Positions 1-9,901 of a stretch of DNA of 64,000 nucleotides are shown in pieces. Positions within the stretch are counted from its first letter, which is position 1. Each line of letters starts with the position of its first letter. The position numbers were made by a program, and so were the translations under genes. The stretch is from Saccharomonospora azurea NA-128 (GTDB lineage: Bacteria > Actinomycetota > Actinomycetes > Mycobacteriales > Pseudonocardiaceae), in contig NZ_CM001466.1 of the NCBI RefSeq assembly GCF_000231055.2, positions 3,993,029 through 4,057,028 on the forward strand, written 5' to 3'. The notes below the pieces were generated by a model, which searched no databases, was not told the DNA's origin, and saw only the letters and a program-made list of their open reading frames with translations.

Positions 1-234
1 GTCGCCGACCTGCGCCGACGTCTCTCGCGGGTGACGCGGATCGACGAGGCGACCGTGCCGGAGGAGTTGCGCCGTCCCCGGACGCGGATGGGGGTGCCCG
101 TGGAGTGGCAACCCGACGGCCGGGCCCGGTTCGTCGGCTCGGTCGGGCACACCGTGACCCCGGTGGACGCGGCGGACTCGACCGTGGAGCTCCCCGCGGA
201 GCCGACCCCGGAGTCACCGACGACCACGGCGTGA
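1..234 (+). CDS. C-terminal end of an unrecognised protein (5' partial)
   Basis: The frame is open from base 1 and ends at TGA 232-234, leaving 77 residues of a gene that begins outside the window. The visible part is charged at first (several Arg in the first 25 residues) and ends in a Pro/Glu/Thr-rich tail typical of a disordered C-terminus. No motif identifies the family. A strong hairpin follows directly, so this is the last gene of its transcript. It converges on the symporter gene downstream; whether it belongs to amino-sugar metabolism like its neighbours cannot be told. Confidence 0.6.
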   Translation, partial: VADLRRRLSRVTRIDEATVPEELRRPRTRMGVPVEWQPDGRARFVGSVGHTVTPVDAADSTVELPAEPTPESPTTTA

Positions 235-238
235 GAAA

Positions 239-267
239 GGGCCGGGCACCAGTGCGGTGCCCGGCCC
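239..267. terminator. Bidirectional hairpin terminator
   Basis: Perfect 12-bp inverted repeat, GGGCCGGGCACC (239-250) and GGTGCCCGGCCC (256-267), with a 5-nt loop, lying between two convergent genes. There is no long U-tract, as is common in high-GC actinomycetes. Confidence 0.8.
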
Positions 268-302
268 CTTCCAGCCGATCGGCAGAGCCGATCTCGCGGC
301 CG

Positions 303-1811
303 TTACGCGGTTTCCTTGACCTGCTCCACCTCGTCGGGCCCGGCCTCGGCCGGGTTGCGCAGCGACAGCAGACCGCCGACCACGAGCGTCACGACGACAC
401 CGAGCGGCACGTACCACGGGAAGGCCAGCCCGGCCTCCTCACCGTCGACGGTGAACGTCACGGCGAGGATGAACACGGCCGCCACGACGATCGTGGCCAC
501 GAACGCGATGATCGCGTCGGCCTGGCGGGCCCGCTTCACGAGGATGCCGAGGGCGAACGCACCCAGCAGCGCGCCGTAGGTGTAGCTGGCGATGCTCAGC
601 CCGACCTCGACCACCGGCTGGTCGGTGCTGGTGAACATCGACGCGAAGATCACGAACACACCCGCCCAGATCAGCGTCCACAGCTTCGCCTGCTTGAGCA
701 CGACCGCGTCGGGCAGTTCCTTCTTCGTGATCCGCTGGTAGATGTCGCTCACGGTGGACGTCGACAGCGAGTTCAGCGACGACGAGATCGTGCTCATCGC
801 GGCGGCCAGGATGCCCGCGATCAGCAGGCCCGAGAGCCCGGCGGGCAGCTGCTCGACGATGAACTTCGGGAACAGCTCGTCGTTGGACTGCAGACCCATC
901 GAGGCCGGGTCGGCGCCGTCGTAGAACGACCACAGCATCGCGCCGACCAGCAGGAAGAGTGCGAACTGGAAGAACACCACCACGCCGCTGGCGATCACGG
1001 CCTTCTGACTGTCGCGCACGTTCTTGCAGGCCAGCAGGCGCTGCACCATCAGCTGGTCGGAGCCGTGGGAGGCCATCGCGAACAGCGCACCACCCACCAC
1101 GGCGGTGATGAACGCGTACTGGTTGGTGATGACGTTGGACGAGAAGTCGAAGACCTGGAACTTGCCCTCGTCGCCGAGCGAGCCGAACCAGCCGTCGGGC
1201 AGCTTGCCCGCGAGGAGGAAGACGGCGGCCACCGCGCCGAGGCAGTAGATGCCCATCTGGACCACGTCCACCCAGATGACCGCCTTGATGCCGCCGAGGT
1301 AGGTGTAGATGACGGCGACCACGGCGATGGCGGCGATGATCACCCAGTAGTCGACGTCGAGGCCGAGCGCGGCGAGCACCATTTTGACCGGGATCGCGGT
1401 GGCGAACAGCCGGACACCGTCGGCGAGCAGGCGTGTCACCAGGAACGTCACCGACGCGGTGCCCTGCATGCCCTTGCCGAAGCGCTTGCCGAGGAAACCG
1501 TAGGCGCTGACGAGGTCACCGGCGTAGTAGCGCGGCAGCAGCACGAAGGCGACGAGGACCCGACCGATGAGGTAACCGATCGCGAGCTGCAGGTACGTGA
1601 CGTTGCCCAGGTAGGCCACGGTCGGCACGCTGATGACCGTCAGCGTGGACGTCTCCGTGGCGACGACCGAGAACGTCACCGCCCACCACGGCACCTGCCG
1701 GCTGCCGACGAAGTAGTCGGTGGAGGACTTCTGCTTGCCGCCGAGCAGAACGCCCAGCAGCGGTGACCCGACCAGAAATATCGCGATGATCGCGAGATCC
1801 AGTGCGCGCAT
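303..1811 (-). CDS. Sodium:solute symporter (SSS family)
   Basis: A 502-residue polytopic membrane protein of normal length for the SSS/SSF family, which couples Na+ entry to uptake of sugars, amino acids or related solutes. The family signature appears as GGIKAVIWVDVVQ at about residues 173-185, and about a dozen hydrophobic segments span the protein. The ATG at 1811 follows AGGAGA at good spacing. It starts 9 nt after anmK and is surely co-transcribed with it. By context it may import an amino sugar or cell-wall-derived sugar such as anhydro-N-acetylmuramic acid; that substrate is inference, the family is firm. Confidence 0.88.
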   Translation of the reverse strand: MRALDLAIIAIFLVGSPLLGVLLGGKQKSSTDYFVGSRQVPWWAVTFSVVATETSTLTVISVPTVAYLGNVTYLQLAIGYLIGRVLVAFVLLPRYYAGDLVSAYGFLGKRFGKGMQGTASVTFLVTRLLADGVRLFATAIPVKMVLAALGLDVDYWVIIAAIAVVAVIYTYLGGIKAVIWVDVVQMGIYCLGAVAAVFLLAGKLPDGWFGSLGDEGKFQVFDFSSNVITNQYAFITAVVGGALFAMASHGSDQLMVQRLLACKNVRDSQKAVIASGVVVFFQFALFLLVGAMLWSFYDGADPASMGLQSNDELFPKFIVEQLPAGLSGLLIAGILAAAMSTISSSLNSLSTSTVSDIYQRITKKELPDAVVLKQAKLWTLIWAGVFVIFASMFTSTDQPVVEVGLSIASYTYGALLGAFALGILVKRARQADAIIAFVATIVVAAVFILAVTFTVDGEEAGLAFPWYVPLGVVVTLVVGGLLSLRNPAEAGPDEVEQVKETA

Positions 1812-1820
1812 GGCTGTCTC

Positions 1821-3026
1821 CTACGGTGTGTCGGGGGTCGTGACCCGCAGGCGGGTCGGGGGCTGCCGGCGGGGGGCGGGCAGGATCAGGGGGCCTGCCC
1901 CCGGCGTGATCGCGCCGAGGAGGCGCGGTCCCGCCGAGCCGGTCGCACTCGGCACGTTGGCGGGAAGTCCGTTCCAGGTCAGCCAGCCGAGCAGCGCGGT
2001 CAGGTACGCCTCCTTGGCGTCGGACGGCAGACCGTCGTCGTCGCTGGGCACCACGGTGACGCGGTGTCGCAGTGCGGCCACGAGGGCGGGGTTGCGCAGG
2101 CCGCCGCCGGAGGCCACGACGGTGCGGACGCCGTGCCGTTCGCACTCGGCCGCCACGGTCGCCGCCGTCAGTTCGGTCAGCGTGGCGAGCAGGTCGGGGC
2201 CGTCGATCGGGGGCAGCCCCTCGGTGGCCTTCCGAAGGTAGGCGGCGTGGAAGTACTCCTTGCCGGTCGATTTCGGGGGTCGCACGGCATAGTACGGATC
2301 CGCGAGCAGGCGCGACAGAAGGTCCTGCCTCACAGTTCCGCGCGAGGCGAGCGCCCCGTCGACGTCGCTGTGCTGGGCGCCGCCGGTGACCTGTGCGGCG
2401 GCGATGTCCAGCAGCGCGTTCCCGGGACCGGTGTCGTAGGCGAGGACCGAGCCGTCCGGGTGCACGACCGTGAGGTTGGCGATCCCGCCGATGTTGAGGA
2501 CGCCCACCGGCTTGCCCTCGCGTTCGACGGTGGACCGCAGCCACAGCGCGTCGATCGTGCTCGCCAGGGGCGCGCCGTGTCCGCCGGCCGCCACGTCGCG
2601 CACGCGCAGGTCGGCCACCACGGGGAGTCCGGTGCGTTCGGCGATCCAGGCGGGTTGGCCGATCTGCAGGGTTCCTTCGACCCGGTCCTGCTCGACCCAG
2701 TGGAAGACGGTCTGGCCGAGCGAGGCGACCAGGTCGGCCCGGCCGTCGGCGAGTTCGGCGACCGCGGTCACCGCCGCGTCGGCGAAGGCCTGGCCCACGC
2801 GGGTGTCGAGCTTGGTCAGCTGCTCGGCGCTGCACTCGGCGGGAGGCAGCGCCGCGAGGATGTCGCGCCGCAGCTGCTCCGGGTAGGGCAGTTCTCGGTG
2901 GCCGAGCGGGGTCAGGGTGAGTTCGTCCCCCTCGATGCGGAACGAGGCGACGGCGACGTCGATGCCGTCCACCGACGTGCCGGAGAGGAGGCCGACCACT
3001 CGCAGCTCGGTCTTGCTTTCAACCAC
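1821..3026 (-). CDS. anmK: Anhydro-N-acetylmuramic acid kinase AnmK
   Basis: AnmK cleaves and phosphorylates 1,6-anhydro-MurNAc to MurNAc-6-phosphate during peptidoglycan recycling in the cytosol. The 401-residue protein has the family's motifs: SGTSVDGID (15-23), GQTVFH (104-109), a D-x-R-x2-D then AAGGHGAPL stretch (139-154), GGIANLT (180-186) and DTGPGN (198-203). The GTG at 3026 has no clear ribosome-binding site; an internal GTG at 2999, just before the conserved core, is an alternative. First gene of a two-gene operon with the symporter. A DasR-like operator lies 4-19 bp upstream, suggesting control by amino-sugar phosphates. Confidence 0.92.
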   Translation of the reverse strand: MVESKTELRVVGLLSGTSVDGIDVAVASFRIEGDELTLTPLGHRELPYPEQLRRDILAALPPAECSAEQLTKLDTRVGQAFADAAVTAVAELADGRADLVASLGQTVFHWVEQDRVEGTLQIGQPAWIAERTGLPVVADLRVRDVAAGGHGAPLASTIDALWLRSTVEREGKPVGVLNIGGIANLTVVHPDGSVLAYDTGPGNALLDIAAAQVTGGAQHSDVDGALASRGTVRQDLLSRLLADPYYAVRPPKSTGKEYFHAAYLRKATEGLPPIDGPDLLATLTELTAATVAAECERHGVRTVVASGGGLRNPALVAALRHRVTVVPSDDDGLPSDAKEAYLTALLGWLTWNGLPANVPSATGSAGPRLLGAITPGAGPLILPAPRRQPPTRLRVTTPDTP

Positions 3027-3029
3027 GGT

Positions 3030-3045
3030 GGTGGTCTAGTCCAGA
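3030..3045. promoter_or_regulatory. DasR-like operator (dre) upstream of anmK
   Basis: The core TGGTCTAGTCCA (3032-3043) differs at one position from the TGGTCTAGACCA core of the DasR-responsive element known from Streptomyces. DasR is a GntR-family repressor of N-acetylglucosamine and chitin genes. The position directly ahead of an amino-sugar operon fits. No DasR gene is in the window. Confidence 0.6.
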
Positions 3046-3168
3046 CGGGCGCCGGGCGCAAGATGTTACGTGAAGGATTGTCCAAAAAGATTTGTAGTGG
3101 GTTGAACGCTGACTGTGGTGGTCGAGGGCGCACTGCTGCCGACGAGGGCGGATGCGAGGATGACAGGC

Positions 3169-4749
3169 GTGTCGAACACCTGGTTGTGGATCATCATCGC
3201 CGCGGCGATTGTGCTGTTGGTCGCACTCGTGGCCGGGCTGACGATCGCACGCAAACGCCGCATCACCCTCGAGCGTGAGCGGGAGGAGGAACGCCCGAAG
3301 GGCAACCTCTACCAAGCCGGAGGCGGTATCGCGTTCGCGCCGGGCGGGGAGAAGAAGGCCCCCGCGCAGCCTCAGGCGCCTCCTGAGCCGCCCGCGCACC
3401 CGGTGTCCGAACGTACCGAGACCGACGGCGAACCCGGTGTCGGTGAGGACGCCGCGGTGCCCCGGGACGCTCCGCGGCGCGACATCGTCGACGTGCGGTT
3501 GCCCGACCAGCCCACGGTAACCCCCGAGACCCCCGAGGTTTCCGACGCCACGGAAGCTCCCGAGGCGCCGGAACGGCCGAGCGAGACCGTGCCCGAGCCG
3601 CGCTCGGAGGTCGAGGCGCCCGGTACGGACACCGCGTCCCCCGTCGATACGGCAGACACCACCGCCGAACCCGAGCAGGTGACTCGCGAGCCCGAGGCGC
3701 CTGCCGAGCCCGACGTCGTCGAGACCGAGACCGCCCCGGCGCCACCGGCGGAACCGAAGCCCGAGGTCGCACCCGAGCCCGTCGTCGAAGCCCCGGCCGA
3801 GCCGAAGGAGGAGGTCGCTCCCGCGGCGGGCCGCATCGAACGCCTGCGCGGCAGGCTGTCGAAGTCGCGCTCCGCGCTCGGTCAGAGCCTGCTGGGCCTG
3901 CTCGGCGCCGGCGACCTCGACGAGGAGTCGTGGGAGGACGTCGAGGACACGCTGCTCATCGCCGACCTCGGTGCGGCGACCACCTCCGAGATCGTGGAGA
4001 CGCTCCGCACGGAGCTGTCGGCTCGGGCGGTGCGCACGTCCGACCAGGCCCGCGCGCTCCTGCGTGAGGTGCTGGTGAACGCGCTCGGCCCGGACTCCGA
4101 CCGCGCGGTGCGCGCTCTGCCGCACACGGTCGACGGCACGAAGCAGCCCGCCGTCGTCCTCGTGGCGGGTGTCAACGGCACCGGCAAGACCACCACGACG
4201 GGCAAGCTCGCCCGCGTGCTCGTCGCCCAGGACCACAAGGTGGTGCTGGGTGCGGCCGACACGTTCCGGGCCGCCGCCGCCGAGCAGCTCCAGACGTGGT
4301 CGGAGCGCGTCGGAGCGGAGGTCGTGCGCGGCAAGGAGGGCGCCGACCCCGCCGCCGTGGCCTTCGACGCCGTCAAGCGCGGCATCGACAGCGGAGTGGA
4401 CGCCGTGCTGATCGACACCGCGGGCCGGCTGCACACCAAGACGGGGCTGATGGACGAGCTCGGCAAGGTCAAGCGCGTGGTGGAGAAGCAGGCCAAGGTC
4501 GACGAGGTCCTGCTGGTGCTCGACGCCACGACGGGACAGAACGGGCTGGCGCAGGCCCGGGTGTTCTCCGAGGTCGTGAACGTCACCGGCATCGTGCTCA
4601 CCAAGCTGGACGGCACCGCCAAGGGCGGGATCGTGTTCCAGGTGCAGCGCGAGCTCGGTGTCCCGGTCAAGCTCGTCGGTCTCGGCGAGGGACCCGACGA
4701 CCTCGCGCCGTTCGAGCCGGAGGCGTTCGTCGACGCGTTGCTCGGGTGA
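3169..4749 (+). CDS. ftsY: Signal recognition particle receptor FtsY
   Basis: Membrane receptor GTPase that docks SRP-ribosome complexes. From this GTG the protein has 526 residues: an N-terminal transmembrane helix (about 4-26), a long acidic Pro/Glu-rich linker (about 50-215), then the NG domain with the P-loop GVNGTGKT (about 334-341), DTAGR (about 416) and TKLDGTAKGG (about 478). AGGA at 3157-3160 sits 8 nt before GTG 3169, which is why I prefer it to the ATG at 3160. The N-terminal helix gives direct membrane anchoring, common in actinomycetes. Its partner ffh lies downstream, after amt-glnK. Confidence 0.95.
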   Translation: MSNTWLWIIIAAAIVLLVALVAGLTIARKRRITLEREREEERPKGNLYQAGGGIAFAPGGEKKAPAQPQAPPEPPAHPVSERTETDGEPGVGEDAAVPRDAPRRDIVDVRLPDQPTVTPETPEVSDATEAPEAPERPSETVPEPRSEVEAPGTDTASPVDTADTTAEPEQVTREPEAPAEPDVVETETAPAPPAEPKPEVAPEPVVEAPAEPKEEVAPAAGRIERLRGRLSKSRSALGQSLLGLLGAGDLDEESWEDVEDTLLIADLGAATTSEIVETLRTELSARAVRTSDQARALLREVLVNALGPDSDRAVRALPHTVDGTKQPAVVLVAGVNGTGKTTTTGKLARVLVAQDHKVVLGAADTFRAAAAEQLQTWSERVGAEVVRGKEGADPAAVAFDAVKRGIDSGVDAVLIDTAGRLHTKTGLMDELGKVKRVVEKQAKVDEVLLVLDATTGQNGLAQARVFSEVVNVTGIVLTKLDGTAKGGIVFQVQRELGVPVKLVGLGEGPDDLAPFEPEAFVDALLG

Positions 4750-4773
4750 AGCACGGACCCTGACGAAGGGACC

Positions 4774-4820
4774 ACGACGAAGGGCCACCGTCCCCGTGGG
4801 GAGCGGTGGCCCTTCGTCGT
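4774..4820. terminator. Bidirectional terminator between ftsY and the LCP gene
   Basis: Perfect 17-bp inverted repeat (4774-4790 against 4804-4820) with a 13-nt loop, between convergent genes. Confidence 0.9.
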
Positions 4821-4826
4821 CTCGGC

Positions 4827-5894
4827 TCAGTTCACGCAGCGGGGTTCGCTCGTGGGCCGCAGTTCCGGTGTGGTGCCCTCGGGTGTCTCGCCGTCGAGGA
4901 ACGCGCCCACGAACTCGCGGACCTCGTCCTCCTCGACCCCGATGACCGCCATCCCGCCCGGCGCCGTCTGCTCGGGGTCGGCGATGGGGATGGTCGCGGT
5001 CGTCAGGCCGGGGTCGGACATCGAGGCCAGCTTCTCGGCCAGGCCGAGCACGTCGAGGTTCTCGTCGGTGCGAACGTGACCGTCGAGCGCCCCGGCGACC
5101 GTGGTGAACGCGTCCTCCGAGTCGGCCAGCGAGTGGAAGAGCGACTCGCCGAAGGACTGCAGCCGGGTCATGCGATCGAGGTCGCCCTCGGGGAGGTCCC
5201 GCCGTTGCCGCAGGAACGCGAGCGCCTGGTCCCCGGACACGGTCTGGCGGCCCGCGTCGAGGTCGACCCCGGAGAGCGGGTCGTGGTGCGCCTCGTGCAC
5301 GCACACCTCGACACCGCCGATCGCCGTGGTCACCGCGCCCACGGCGGCGGTGTCCACCAGCGCGTAGTGGTCGACGCTCTCACCGGTGAGCGTGGCGACG
5401 GTGTCCACCAGCGTCGTGGCGCCCTTGCGGTCGGCGTCCTCCTCGCTCTGCCCCGCGTCCAGCGCGGCCTGGCGCCCGAGCTGGTAGGCGGTGCTCAGTC
5501 GCTGCTGCCCGTGCCCCGGGACCTCGACCCACGCGTCGCGCGGCAGCGAGACGACCGCGACGCCGTCGGAGCGCACACGGGACAGCAGCACCGTGTCGGA
5601 CTGTCCGTTCGCGTCCATACCCGCGATCACCAGTGTCGGCTCGGACACCGACTGCTCGGCCGCCGGCATCGAGTGGTCGGGCTCCTGCCCGGTTCCGGGC
5701 ACGACGATCGCGGTGACGGCGATGGTGACCCCGGCGACTCCGGCGACGGTGGCCGCGATCAGTGCGGGACCGCGTCGGCGGGGCGCGCGGGCCGACCGGG
5801 CCAACTGGTTCCTCACCACGTTGGGGTCGACCGCTCGGTTCGCCTCGTGGGCGAGGGCGTCGCGGATCAGGGATTCGGTGCGGTCGTCGGTCAT
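4827..5894 (-). CDS. LytR-CpsA-Psr (LCP) family membrane protein
   Basis: 355 residues: a cytosolic N-terminus of about 42 residues, one transmembrane helix (about 43-65) and an extracellular LCP domain (about 87-260) with SDTVLLSRV (99-107), SLPRD (116-120), RLSTAYQLG (132-140) and DRMTRLQSF. LCP enzymes transfer glycopolymers from lipid carriers to peptidoglycan. The ATG overlaps the end of the sigma-factor gene by four bases (ATGA), so the two are translationally coupled. The cytosolic segment ahead of the helix is laid out like the short anti-sigma-type tails often paired with ECF sigma factors, so a regulatory role is possible but unproven. Confidence 0.82.
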   Translation of the reverse strand: MTDDRTESLIRDALAHEANRAVDPNVVRNQLARSARAPRRRGPALIAATVAGVAGVTIAVTAIVVPGTGQEPDHSMPAAEQSVSEPTLVIAGMDANGQSDTVLLSRVRSDGVAVVSLPRDAWVEVPGHGQQRLSTAYQLGRQAALDAGQSEEDADRKGATTLVDTVATLTGESVDHYALVDTAAVGAVTTAIGGVEVCVHEAHHDPLSGVDLDAGRQTVSGDQALAFLRQRRDLPEGDLDRMTRLQSFGESLFHSLADSEDAFTTVAGALDGHVRTDENLDVLGLAEKLASMSDPGLTTATIPIADPEQTAPGGMAVIGVEEDEVREFVGAFLDGETPEGTTPELRPTSEPRCVN

Positions 5895-6442
5895 GCCAGG
5901 GCCCCCTTCACGGAGTCGTTGAGGCCGACGCGGGCGGATTCGGCGCCGCGCAGCCGGGACAGCGCACGGGAGATGTGGCTGCGGACCGTGCCCTCGCCGC
6001 AGCCCAGAGCTTCGGCGATCTCGGCGTCGGTGAGGTTCTCGTAGTAGCGCAGCACCAGTGCGGAACGCTGCTTGCGGGGAAGCGTCGCGATGCGGGCCCG
6101 CATGGCGTCCCGCTCGGCGTAGCGCGTGGCGTGGTCGGGCTCCGGCGACGACAGGGCGTCCAGTGCCTCGTGGGTGGTGGCGACCTGTCGCGCGGCCCGT
6201 CGACGTCGCCAGGACAGGTACTCGTTGGTCACCATGCGGCGCACGTACGCGTCGGGTGACCGCAGGGTGGCGATGCGGTCCCACCGCGGCTGTGCGCGCA
6301 GCAGCACCTCCTGGACGACGTCCTGTGCCAGGTGCGGGTCGCACGTCAGGGCGGTGGCGTAGCGCAGGAGCCGGTCCAGCCGGTGCTGGACGAAATCGTC
6401 GAAGCGGAGGGGAACCGCTTCGGTACGGATCGGGTCAGTCAC
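5891..6442 (-). CDS. ECF-type RNA polymerase sigma factor (SigE-like group)
   Basis: 183 residues with sigma region 2 at about 15-80 (AQDVVQEVLLRAQPRWDRI, then SPDAYVRRMVTNEYLSWRRR) and region 4 at about 120-170 (LPRKQRSALVLRYYENLTD, followed by a helix-turn-helix with GEGTVRSHISRALSRLR). There is no region 1.1 or 3, as in ECF sigma factors. It starts with GTG at 6442 and overlaps the downstream LCP gene by four bases, so the membrane protein probably modulates or depends on this sigma factor. Promoter specificity is unknown. Confidence 0.88.
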   Translation of the reverse strand: MTDPIRTEAVPLRFDDFVQHRLDRLLRYATALTCDPHLAQDVVQEVLLRAQPRWDRIATLRSPDAYVRRMVTNEYLSWRRRRAARQVATTHEALDALSSPEPDHATRYAERDAMRARIATLPRKQRSALVLRYYENLTDAEIAEALGCGEGTVRSHISRALSRLRGAESARVGLNDSVKGALA

Positions 6443-6504
6443 GCCTCTGTAACGTCACGACCGCACCGGTTCGTTGAGTCCCGGGGTGAACCTTGTCCGA
6501 GGCG

Positions 6505-7290
6505 TCATTCCACCGGCAGGCGCGCGGTGAGTTGCTCCGAGAGTCGCTTCGCGATCCGCTGCACGGCCGGGGCGATGTCGCGCACCATCGTGTCGGTCAA
6601 CCTGCCTTCGGGACCGGAGACCGACACGGCGGCGGGCACGGGAGTGTCGGGCACGGCCACGGCGATGCAGCGGACCCCGAGTTCCTGCTCGCTCTCGTCG
6701 AGGGCGTAACCCTGCTCGGCGATGTGCTCCAGGTGGGCGAGGAACGTGTCGACGTCGGTGTGCGTGTGGTCGGTGTAGGACGGCATGCCGGTGCGGGCGA
6801 GCAGCGCGCGCACGTCGTCGGGCGGCAGTGTCGCCAGCATCGCCTTGCCGACGCCGGTGCCGTGGGGCAGCAGCCTGCGCCCGACCTCCGTGAACATGCG
6901 CATCGAGTGCCGTCGCGACGCGACCTGGGCGACGTAGACGACCTCGTCGCGTTCGAGCACGGCCAGGTTGGCGGTCTCGCCGACCTCGTCCACGAGTTCC
7001 GCCAGCAGCGGCCTCGCCCACGTGCCGAACTGCAGGCTCGCGTGTTCACCGAGCCGGATCAGCCGTGCGCCGAGGGCGTATCGGCGGTTGGTGTTCTGCC
7101 GTACGTACCCGAGTGTCACGAGCGTGCGGATCAGTCGGTGGATCGTGGGCATCGGCAGCCCCGAGGAGGCGGCGAGCTCGGACAGGCTCGCCTCGCCGCC
7201 GGTGTCCGCCAGCCGTTCCAGCAGTTCGAACGCACGCTGAAGCGACTGCACACCTCCGTTACCTGCTCTGCCCGCTCTGGCAGTCGCCAC
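6505..7290 (-). CDS. IclR-family transcriptional regulator
   Basis: 261 residues: an N-terminal winged helix-turn-helix (about 12-65; SLSELAASSGLPMPTIHRLI) and a C-terminal IclR effector-binding domain (about 80-250; GTGVGKAMLATLPPDDV and VSGPEGRLT are typical). The GTG at 7290 follows AAAGGAG at good spacing. It is divergent from aceB, and family members in this position usually control the glyoxylate bypass or allantoin use; repression of aceB is the likely role. An IclR-like palindrome lies in the shared 147-bp promoter region. Confidence 0.88.
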   Translation of the reverse strand: MATARAGRAGNGGVQSLQRAFELLERLADTGGEASLSELAASSGLPMPTIHRLIRTLVTLGYVRQNTNRRYALGARLIRLGEHASLQFGTWARPLLAELVDEVGETANLAVLERDEVVYVAQVASRRHSMRMFTEVGRRLLPHGTGVGKAMLATLPPDDVRALLARTGMPSYTDHTHTDVDTFLAHLEHIAEQGYALDESEQELGVRCIAVAVPDTPVPAAVSVSGPEGRLTDTMVRDIAPAVQRIAKRLSEQLTARLPVE

Positions 7291-7338
7291 CGGTGACTCC
7301 TTTCGCGTCGCGAACACGGTGAGTTTTCCGCGTTGAGG

Positions 7339-7353
7339 TTCCGCAATGTAGAA
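7339..7353. promoter_or_regulatory. Candidate IclR operator between the regulator and aceB
   Basis: Imperfect palindrome TTCCGCAATGTAGAA (TTC-n2-CA-A-TG-n2-GAA), similar in form to operators of actinobacterial IclR-family repressors. It lies about 85 bp before aceB and 48 bp before the regulator start. Confidence 0.5.
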
Positions 7354-7437
7354 ACTATAGTCCGGTATACAGAAGAGTTGCTCGTGATCGTGATGGCTGT
7401 TTCGGCAGCTCGCGTGTCCTCGTGTTTGGGGTGTTCG

Positions 7438-9012
<1,575 letters not shown>

Positions 9013-9018
9013 TCCTTC

Positions 9019-9062
9019 ACCGTGCCCCGGTCGCGCCGTTCTCAGGCGGGCCGGGGCACGGT
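9019..9062. terminator. Terminator after aceB
   Basis: Perfect 12-bp inverted repeat, ACCGTGCCCCGG (9019-9030) and CCGGGGCACGGT (9051-9062), starting 7 nt after the aceB stop. Confidence 0.85.
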
Positions 9063-9137
9063 CCTGTGTCGCCCTTTCAGGTGATCGGCCCCCTTCGCGT
9101 CCACAGTGCTCACCCGAGAACGGCAAGATCAACTCTT

Positions 9138-9812
9138 GTGGCTCGACAGGGATTCGCGCGGACGACTGTGTGGACGCGAGGCGTGACGGCGTTCGTCGCC
9201 GGGTGCGCGGTGCTGGCCGGCTGTGGCACGACGACGGGCACGCCGGTCGCAGCGACGCCGCCCGCGGAGCAACCCGCGGCTCCCTCGCCTCCCGCCTCGC
9301 CGCCGGGGTCGGCCGGGTCGGAGAGTCCGGCGGCCACGCTGCCGGTGCCGATCGAGTTCTCCCTGCCCGAGGGGTGGCAGTCCGTACCGCCCGCCGACGT
9401 GGGGGTCCCCGAGGCCGCGTTCGTGGCCCTGCACCCCGCCTCGCGCGGCGACGGGTCCGTGCCCACGATCGTCATCACCGGCGACGTGCGGGACAGCACG
9501 GTCGACCTCGAGGACATCGCTGCGGAATCGGTGAAGCAGTTGGAGACTCCGGGCACCGAGGTCCGGGTCGAGAGCAGCAAGGAGAGTGGCACCGCGGCGA
9601 TCCCCGCGCTGACACAGGCCGTGCGCATCTCACCGGGTCCCCGCGGGCACGAGCTCCTGCAGCTGCAGACCTTCCTCGGCATGAGTGACACGACCGACCC
9701 GAGACGCCGAGCCGTGCTCGAATTCGCCCTGACCACCCAGCCGGAACACTTCCAGGAACTGGCGGTCGACTTCCAGGAGTTCGTCTCCACGGTCCGTGTG
9801 GAGAGCGGCTAG
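9138..9812 (+). CDS. Secreted lipoprotein with LpqN-like domain
   Basis: 224 residues. A signal peptide ends in the lipobox LAGC with Cys29, so the mature protein is lipid-anchored on the outer face of the membrane. A Pro/Ala-rich linker (about 35-70) leads to a domain of about 150 residues beginning LPVPIEFSLPEGWQSVPPAD. This has the layout of the mycobacterial LpqN/LpqT family and recurs in the genes at 10411 and 12392. The GTG at 9138 lacks a good ribosome-binding site; GTG 9168 would still leave a workable signal. A hairpin separates it from the following operon. Function unknown; LpqN-type proteins are linked to the mycobacterial cell envelope. Confidence 0.8.
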   Translation: MARQGFARTTVWTRGVTAFVAGCAVLAGCGTTTGTPVAATPPAEQPAAPSPPASPPGSAGSESPAATLPVPIEFSLPEGWQSVPPADVGVPEAAFVALHPASRGDGSVPTIVITGDVRDSTVDLEDIAAESVKQLETPGTEVRVESSKESGTAAIPALTQAVRISPGPRGHELLQLQTFLGMSDTTDPRRRAVLEFALTTQPEHFQELAVDFQEFVSTVRVESG

Positions 9813-9858
9813 TTCGGGGCGAGCTGTTCCAATCTCACCCGATCGGATGAAGCGAGTC

Positions 9859-9886
9859 GATCTTCCGAACGAGTGCTCGGAAGATC
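9859..9886. terminator. Hairpin between the lipoprotein gene and the type-VII-like operon
   Basis: Perfect 10-bp inverted repeat, GATCTTCCGA (9859-9868) and TCGGAAGATC (9877-9886), with an 8-nt loop. It ends 15 nt before the next GTG, so it may end the lipoprotein transcript or act as an attenuator for the operon. Confidence 0.65.
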
Positions 9887-9901
9887 AACATCCTGTGTGG
9901 T

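Noticed and set aside
105..1766. Long plus-strand open frame opposite the symporter gene
   Set aside because: Composition is that of an antisense shadow (Arg/His/Asp/Gly-rich, no domains); the minus-strand symporter explains the region.
5895..6344. Possible N-terminal extension of the LCP protein into the sigma-factor gene
   Set aside because: That reading is Arg/Pro-rich shadow of the sigma factor; the ATG at 5894 with ATGA overlap is the natural start.
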